Assembly: GCF_024160875.1 (NCBI RefSeq)
Contig: NZ_JAIULA010000026.1
Span: forward strand, 1 to 37,742
Direction of reading: 5' to 3'
DNA length: 37,742 nucleotides
Source of the DNA: Ligilactobacillus ubinensis
Lineage (GTDB): Bacteria; Bacillota; Bacilli; Lactobacillales; Lactobacillaceae
Part shown: piece by piece, positions 33,425 to 37,742 of the stretch
How the letters are laid out: every line of letters starts with the position of its first letter
How positions within the stretch are numbered: the first letter of the stretch is position 1
The notes under the pieces: generated by a model
The model's database searches: none
What the model was told of the DNA's origin: nothing
The model's input: only the letters and a program-made list of their open reading frames with translations
Position numbers and translations under genes: made by a program

Positions 33425-35732
33425 AAGGAGTTAAACCACTGACACTACTAGAAGACTGTGAAGAATTACTTGATGAGCTTGAAGAATCTGATGTACTAGT
33501 AGAAGCTGAACTATTTATAGAAGAACTTGATGTATCTGAGGAGACTGATGAACTAGAAGAAGAACTATTTGAAGAACTTGATGTGCTTGTAACCGATGTT
33601 GAAGAAGAATTTAAGATATCATCGTCATCACTATCATCATCATCGGAAAGATAAAGATATTGAATACCGTCTATTATTTTAATTTTAACGTTATCAGGCC
33701 TTATCCAATCTTCATTTGTTAATCCAGTTGAGATATAACTCATTAAATATTTGTAAAATAATTGTGGTAACTTACTATCAGATGTAGTTAGATAATGACC
33801 AGCTTGATAAGGTTGATCATAACCCATCCAAACAGATATTGAATAGTTGCGTGTATAACCGTTAAACCAAGAATCCATAATTGCATTAGAAGGAAATCCG
33901 GTTGTTATGTCACTAGGATATGCATTGGTTCCTGTTTTTCCGGCTTGATATAGGCCACTAATAGCAGCAGATTGGCCAGTTCCATTAGAACTTGAAATAA
34001 CCTTTTTTAACATATCTGTAACCATGTAAGCAGTAGATTTTTTCATAACACGTGTTTTTTTGCTTGAAAATGATCTTGTTTCCCCATCAGGCATTTTAAT
34101 GCTAGTAATATATGTTGGTGATTGATATATCCCGTTATTTGCAAAAGCACCATAGGCAGCCGCATTTTGTAAAGTAGAAGAGGGAAGTCCAATTCCATTT
34201 TGAAGTTCTAATGTCTTTTTATATTTAAATCCCATTTGACTAATAAAGTTTTGTGCGCGCGTGATACCAACAGCACTTAGTGCTCTAATCGCTGGAATAT
34301 TACGTGATTGAATTAGAGCTGATTGCATGGTTATTTTACCTAGATATTGATTATCAAAGTCATGTAGTTCTTTAGTTGTTCCAGCATATGTGTATTTAGA
34401 ATCATCCAAAGTATAGTAGGTAGGCCATCCAAGATATTCAATAGCTGGACCATAATCAAGCAGTGGTTTTGCAGTTGAAGCATTTGTTCGAGATGTTTGA
34501 ACAGCACGGTTTAGACCAAATGTAACATTAGTTGTTTTACGAGCACCTATCATACCAACTATTGCACCATTGTTAGGATTTATTACAGTAGCGGCCACTT
34601 GCAGTTGATCGTTAGGATAAGACAAAGTATTTGAATTTGCAAGTTCATACAATTTTTGTTGAACATTCATATCTAAATTTGTATAGACTTTAAGATTGTT
34701 TTGGTAGGGATCATAGCCTTTTACTTTTAACTCGCTCAAGACTTGTTTTAAATATGCATCAGCCCAAACAGCTTTTTCAGTTGACTGTGTATTTTGATGT
34801 TGATTCTTAGGTATTAAACCATTTGATATACTTTCAGATTTGGCAGCTTGATATTGAGCAAATGAAATTTTTTTATTATTAAACATGGCAAGCAAAACGG
34901 TATTTCTACGGCTAGTGGCTTCTTGCGAATTACTATATGGGTTGTAATTACTAGGTGCATTTGGAATGCCTGCAAGAGTTGCGGTTTGGGCTAAGTCTAA
35001 TTGCTTTAAAGACTTTCCATAATAATATTTAGCAGCAGTTCGCATACCATAAATTCCATTGCCCATAAAAACTTTGTTTGCATACATTGTTAAAATTTTA
35101 TTTTTACTATATTTCTTATCGAGCTGAACGGCTAGCCATGCTTCTTGGGCTTTTCTTTTTAGTGTCTGATCTGATTTTTTTGTTGAAAAGTAAGACAGTT
35201 TTATTAGTTGTTGATCTATCGTACTGCCACCTTGAAGACTAGTTGCACCATTTTTTAAGTCTGCTATAGCAGCTCCTAAAATTCTAATCGGATCGACTCC
35301 ATGATGTTGATAGAAACGCTTGTCTTCAATAGAAGTTATGGCGTTTTTCAAAGTTTGTGGCACATCGGTTGCTTTTAACGTGGAACGTTGTTGAGTTCCT
35401 AAAGAAAGAATTTTATTACCACTAGAATCATAGATTGTTGTTGTACCAGAGGATTCTAGATAGTTAATATCCAAGGAAGGTGCTTCTTTTGCATAAAAAC
35501 AGAAAAGAGTTATTCCAGATGCAATTCCCATAATTAATAAAAAAAGGAGTGTAAGAAAAAAACGTTTGACATGTGTAGCAAATGTAACAGGCTTTTTAAT
35601 TCGTTTTCTTCTTTTTTTTTGCTGATTTTTAGTAATTTCTTTACGAGAAGGGTGACGAGAATTTTTAATATTTTTTGTTTCTCTAGGACGTGAAGAATGG
35701 CGTTGTCCCTCTCGTGATTTCTGGTTACTCAT
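33423..35732 (-). CDS. Class A penicillin-binding protein (PBP1A-like)
   Basis: 769 aa. A long basic cytoplasmic tail (about 1-52), one membrane span (about 58-80) and a GT51 glycosyltransferase domain with 'SIEDKRFYQHHG', 'GGSTIDQQLIKLSY' and 'KNKILTMYANKVFMGNG'. The transpeptidase domain has STAK (nucleophile Ser), SRN and KTG in 'AGKTGTNAYP'. It polymerises and cross-links peptidoglycan. After the catalytic domain come an Asp cluster (SDDDDSDDDD) and a tail of some 65 residues, nearly all Ser/Thr/Asn, probably wall-spanning or disordered. It is divergent from motA and has GGAG before the ATG. Confidence 0.96.
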   Translation of the reverse strand: MSNQKSREGQRHSSRPRETKNIKNSRHPSRKEITKNQQKKRRKRIKKPVTFATHVKRFFLTLLFLLIMGIASGITLFCFYAKEAPSLDINYLESSGTTTIYDSSGNKILSLGTQQRSTLKATDVPQTLKNAITSIEDKRFYQHHGVDPIRILGAAIADLKNGATSLQGGSTIDQQLIKLSYFSTKKSDQTLKRKAQEAWLAVQLDKKYSKNKILTMYANKVFMGNGIYGMRTAAKYYYGKSLKQLDLAQTATLAGIPNAPSNYNPYSNSQEATSRRNTVLLAMFNNKKISFAQYQAAKSESISNGLIPKNQHQNTQSTEKAVWADAYLKQVLSELKVKGYDPYQNNLKVYTNLDMNVQQKLYELANSNTLSYPNDQLQVAATVINPNNGAIVGMIGARKTTNVTFGLNRAVQTSRTNASTAKPLLDYGPAIEYLGWPTYYTLDDSKYTYAGTTKELHDFDNQYLGKITMQSALIQSRNIPAIRALSAVGITRAQNFISQMGFKYKKTLELQNGIGLPSSTLQNAAAYGAFANNGIYQSPTYITSIKMPDGETRSFSSKKTRVMKKSTAYMVTDMLKKVISSSNGTGQSAAISGLYQAGKTGTNAYPSDITTGFPSNAIMDSWFNGYTRNYSISVWMGYDQPYQAGHYLTTSDSKLPQLFYKYLMSYISTGLTNEDWIRPDNVKIKIIDGIQYLYLSDDDDSDDDDILNSSSTSVTSTSSSSNSSSSSSSVSSDTSSSSINSSASTSTSDSSSSSSNSSQSSSSVSGLTP

Positions 35733-35763
35733 GGTATAGACTCCTAACTCCTAATTTTAAATC

Positions 35764-35792
35764 AATATATACATTAACATAGTTAAAGTAAA
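35764..35792 (-). promoter_or_regulatory. Promoter of pbp1A
   Basis: Read leftward: -35 TTTACT (35787-35792), 17-bp spacer, -10 TATATT (35764-35769), about 31 bases before the ATG. Confidence 0.5.
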
Positions 35793-35826
35793 ATAAAAAG
35801 TTTGTTTCTTATAAACATAGTTCAAA

Positions 35827-35857
35827 AGTTAATTAAATCAAATGATTTTAATTAACT
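35827..35857. repeat. Inverted repeat between divergent pbp1A and motA
   Basis: AGTTAATTAAATC (35827-35839) is complementary to GATTTTAATTAACT (35844-35857) with a single bulged base and a four-base loop. On the minus strand it is followed by TTTT. It may be an operator shared by the two promoters, or a barrier to upstream transcription. Confidence 0.45.
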
Positions 35858-35882
35858 AAGAAAGAAGAAAGTGGGTTTCCTT

Positions 35883-35907
35883 TAAAAAAAATTTTTTTAA
35901 CCGATAA
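35883..35907 (+). promoter_or_regulatory. Sigma-28 (SigD/FliA)-type promoter of motAB
   Basis: The -10-like ACCGATAA (35900-35907) matches the flagellar sigma consensus GCCGATAA in seven of eight positions. A TAAA (35883-35886) lies 13 bases upstream; the usual distance is about 15, so the -35 is imperfect. Placement, 33 bases before the motA ATG, and the gene's function support it. Confidence 0.6.
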
Positions 35908-35940
35908 ATAAAGGTAGATGGATATTGGGAGGAATTTTGA

Positions 35941-36708
35941 ATGGACTTTATGGTGCTAGTTGGTGTACTTATGGGAATGGTTGCTGTTTTAGGCGGCATG
36001 GTCATAAAAGGAGCCAATTTAGGAGTTTTTGTTAACCCTGAAGCGTTATTAATTATTTTTGTGGGAATGATAGCCGCTGTTATTAATTCATACCCTTTAA
36101 AAGATATCAAGCGGATACCTAACTTGTTTAAAGTTTTATTTTCAGTACAAGAGCATAACCCAGCTGGAACAATAGATAAAATCGTTGAAATGTCAAATAT
36201 AGCAAGAAGAGAAGGTTTACTTGCTTTAGAAGAGCCAGTACAACAAATTGATAATGAATTTCTAAAAAAAGGTTTGGAAATGGTTGTTGATGGAATTGAT
36301 GCAGATTTAATTGAAGAAATTATGGTTACAGAGATTGATGCAACTGAAGAAAGACACCGCTCAGGTGCTGCAATTTTTAAAACAGCTGGGACAACATCAC
36401 CAACACTTGGGGTATTAGGTGCGGTTATTGGATTAATTGGAGCATTGGGTGATTTAAGTGATGTAGATAAACTTGGTGAATCAATATCATCAGCTTTTGT
36501 GGCAACGTTATTAGGTATATTTTTTGGATATGTAATAATGATTCCATTTAGTTCAAGATTGACACGTAAGTCAGAAGCTGAACTAGAGGTTATGAATATT
36601 ATTTTGGAAGGTGTATTGTATATTCAAGCTGGACAATCACCTAAAACAATTGAACAAAAATTATATAGTAAATTAGAACCAAATCTTCGCCCTAAAAAAG
36701 AAGAGTAG
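35941..36708 (+). CDS. motA: Flagellar motor stator protein MotA
   Basis: 255 aa. Four membrane segments (about residues 4-21, 33-51, 148-168, 178-199) with the large cytoplasmic loop between spans 2 and 3 that contacts FliG. 'FKTAGTTSPTLGVLGAVIGLIGALGD' contains the conserved Pro of span 3, and 'SAFVATLLGIFFGYVIMIPFSSRL' the Pro of span 4. With MotB it forms the ion channel that powers flagellar rotation. Ribosome site GGGAGG. motB follows after 13 bases. Confidence 0.96.
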   Translation: MDFMVLVGVLMGMVAVLGGMVIKGANLGVFVNPEALLIIFVGMIAAVINSYPLKDIKRIPNLFKVLFSVQEHNPAGTIDKIVEMSNIARREGLLALEEPVQQIDNEFLKKGLEMVVDGIDADLIEEIMVTEIDATEERHRSGAAIFKTAGTTSPTLGVLGAVIGLIGALGDLSDVDKLGESISSAFVATLLGIFFGYVIMIPFSSRLTRKSEAELEVMNIILEGVLYIQAGQSPKTIEQKLYSKLEPNLRPKKEE

Positions 36709-36721
36709 AGGTGTTGGCTAG

Positions 36722-37540
36722 ATGAAAAGGAGAAAAAAGAAACCTGAAGAAGAAGTTGGTGAAGGCTGGCTATTACCGTATTCAGATATGATGACTTTAC
36801 TTCTGGCACTTTTTATAGTTTTATTTTCAATTGCGAAGGTAGATTCTACAAAACTAAAGGAAGTGTCATCTGTGTTTAGTGAAATATTATCAAGTAAAGG
36901 TGGAAGCTCTATTAGCAACTCTGATACAACGATTGATAATGTTATAGACTTGGGTACTACTCCTAAAAAAGGAAATGGATCCTCTGCAACATCTTCAACA
37001 TCATCAAGTAGTGTAGTTACTATTCAAGAAGCGCAATCACAAGAATCGCAGGTTAAAACGCAAATGAGTCAGACTGAAACATTCAATCAGGTTACACAAG
37101 ATGTTCAACAAGAAATGGAGAATGCAGGAATTAGTGGCAATTCTAGTGCTAAACTAAAATCAGATGGATTACATATAACTTTAGATAGTAACATTTTATT
37201 TGATTCGGGAAAAGCTGACTTAAGTTCAGATGTACAAAACGAGTTAAAAACACTTGTACCTGCGTTACAAAAAATTTCAACATATCCAGTTACTATTGCT
37301 GGATATACAGATAATCAACCAATTGTTAATGTAACAACATATCCAACTAATTGGGAGTTAAGTTCAGCGAGAGCAATAGCCGTTATGCATTTTTTTGTAG
37401 AGAATGGTGCTTTTTCTGAGAAACATGTATCTATTCAAGCTTATGGTGAAAATAATCCAATTGCATCTAATAAGACAGCAACTGGACGTGCAAAAAATAG
37501 ACGTGTTGAAATTATTATCCGGAAAACAAAAAGTAACTAA
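36722..37540 (+). CDS. motB: Flagellar motor stator protein MotB
   Basis: 272 aa. A short basic N terminus, one membrane span (about 23-40) with the ion-binding Asp22 in 'LLPYSDMMTLLLALF', a Ser/Thr/Gln-rich linker (about 60-135) and an OmpA-like peptidoglycan-binding domain (about 150-268, 'GYTDNQPI', 'NWELSSARAIAVMHFF', 'GRAKNRRVEIII'). It anchors the stator to the wall. The sequence cannot decide H+ versus Na+ use, but it looks like MotB rather than PomB/MotS. An insertion sequence begins about 10 bases after its stop. Confidence 0.96.
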   Translation: MKRRKKKPEEEVGEGWLLPYSDMMTLLLALFIVLFSIAKVDSTKLKEVSSVFSEILSSKGGSSISNSDTTIDNVIDLGTTPKKGNGSSATSSTSSSSVVTIQEAQSQESQVKTQMSQTETFNQVTQDVQQEMENAGISGNSSAKLKSDGLHITLDSNILFDSGKADLSSDVQNELKTLVPALQKISTYPVTIAGYTDNQPIVNVTTYPTNWELSSARAIAVMHFFVENGAFSEKHVSIQAYGENNPIASNKTATGRAKNRRVEIIIRKTKSN

Positions 37541-37550
37541 TTAATAAAAG

Positions 37551-37742
37551 AGGCTGTGACATAACTAGTCTCTACACAAATAAATAGGGCGAGAAACCGA
37601 ATTTGGGTTTCTCGCCCTATTTGCTTAAGATTTTGCTCTTTTAACTTGACCCCTAGCGTGACTAGTTTCAGGATGTTTAATGCCATTACAACGAGTCCGG
37701 TTTCTTTGGTGACCTTTTCGAATCCCCGTACTGAGAAACGAT
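37551..37742 (-). mobile_element. IS1182-like insertion sequence, transposase 3' end (partial)
   Basis: The element starts at about 37551 with AGGCTGTGACATAAC. A 17-bp perfect hairpin follows (37582-37598 with 37606-37622), and then, on the minus strand, the 3' end of a transposase gene. This arrangement is familiar from Lactobacillus IS1182-family copies. The element runs past the window edge, so its other end, target duplication and completeness are not visible. Confidence 0.65.
37625..37742 (-). CDS. IS1182-family transposase, C-terminal end (partial, frame uncertain)
   Basis: One minus-strand frame reads RFSVRGFEKVTKETGLVVMA, which resembles the conserved C-terminal 'RGFEKV...GL' block of IS1182-type transposases. 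That frame stays open through the hairpin to a TAG at 37537-37539 within the motB 3' end. A second frame, ending at TAA 37625-37627, gives a basic tail (SHARGQVKRAKS) that looks like a normal C terminus. A frameshift between the two is possible, making this copy a pseudogene. The window ends before the catalytic core. Confidence 0.45.
   Translation of the reverse strand, partial: SFLSTGIRKGHQRNRTRCNGIKHPETSHARGQVKRAKS

Noticed and set aside
1-37742. CRISPR array, rRNA operon or replication origin
   Set aside because: No regularly spaced repeats, no rRNA sequence and no DnaA-box cluster were seen on reading the window.

Overview
The window is about 37.7 kb of low-GC Gram-positive chromosome. 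Gene content points to a motile member of the Lactobacillaceae (Ligilactobacillus/Liquorilactobacillus type). Evidence: T-box leaders on aminoacyl-tRNA synthetase operons, frequent TTG/GTG starts, a YitT protein, endonuclease IV, a class A PBP with a Ser-rich tail, and motAB flagellar stator genes. The genus is inferred from gene content; no marker gene such as 16S rRNA is present.

Region 1 (1-~3.7 kb) is the right end of a prophage. It has a lysis cassette (small membrane/coiled-coil protein, holin, secreted GH25 lysozyme with two LysM repeats) ending in a strong terminator. After it come a leftward 'moron'-type unit (a small ORF without a normal start codon plus a 221-aa anchored secreted protein, behind a promoter that overlaps a palindrome) and a YjcQ-type winged-helix gene. 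Four copies of an octamer (GTTAGTCA, both orientations) lie between these genes and a tRNA-Ser(CGA). The 3' end of that tRNA faces the prophage, so it is the likely integration site.

Region 2 (4-24.3 kb) is rightward core genome. In order: kup potassium transporter, a TrmH-family rRNA methyltransferase, an HD-domain protein, an HxlR regulator, T-box(Phe)-pheS-pheT, mltG-udk-greA, an NfrA-like nitroreductase, a leftward nucleoside hydrolase plus small membrane protein, DUF3013-prmA-rsmE, a small membrane protein, rel (bifunctional ppGpp synthetase/hydrolase), dtd, an alpha/beta hydrolase of the HSL family whose nucleophile Ser is replaced by Asp, and a HAD phosphatase.

Region 3 (24.3-33.4 kb): a leftward cell-wall amidase with a small secreted protein, then T-box-hisS-aspS, msrA-yitT-tagF-like, an intergenic structured small RNA (about 32259-32390) and nfo. 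The hisS-aspS T-box is unusual: His CAC and Asp GAC codons overlap in its specifier loop, and the standard register favours Asp.

Region 4 (33.4 kb-end): leftward pbp1A, divergent rightward motA-motB behind a sigma-28-like -10 element, then the 3' end of an IS1182-like insertion sequence that starts about 10 bp after motB and runs off the window.

No CRISPR array, toxin-antitoxin pair or recognised defence island was seen. The less ordinary signals are the orphan small RNA with an anti-Shine-Dalgarno-like loop, the GAC/CAC T-box, the Asp-for-Ser hydrolase, the octamer cluster at the prophage end and several structured leaders or terminators.
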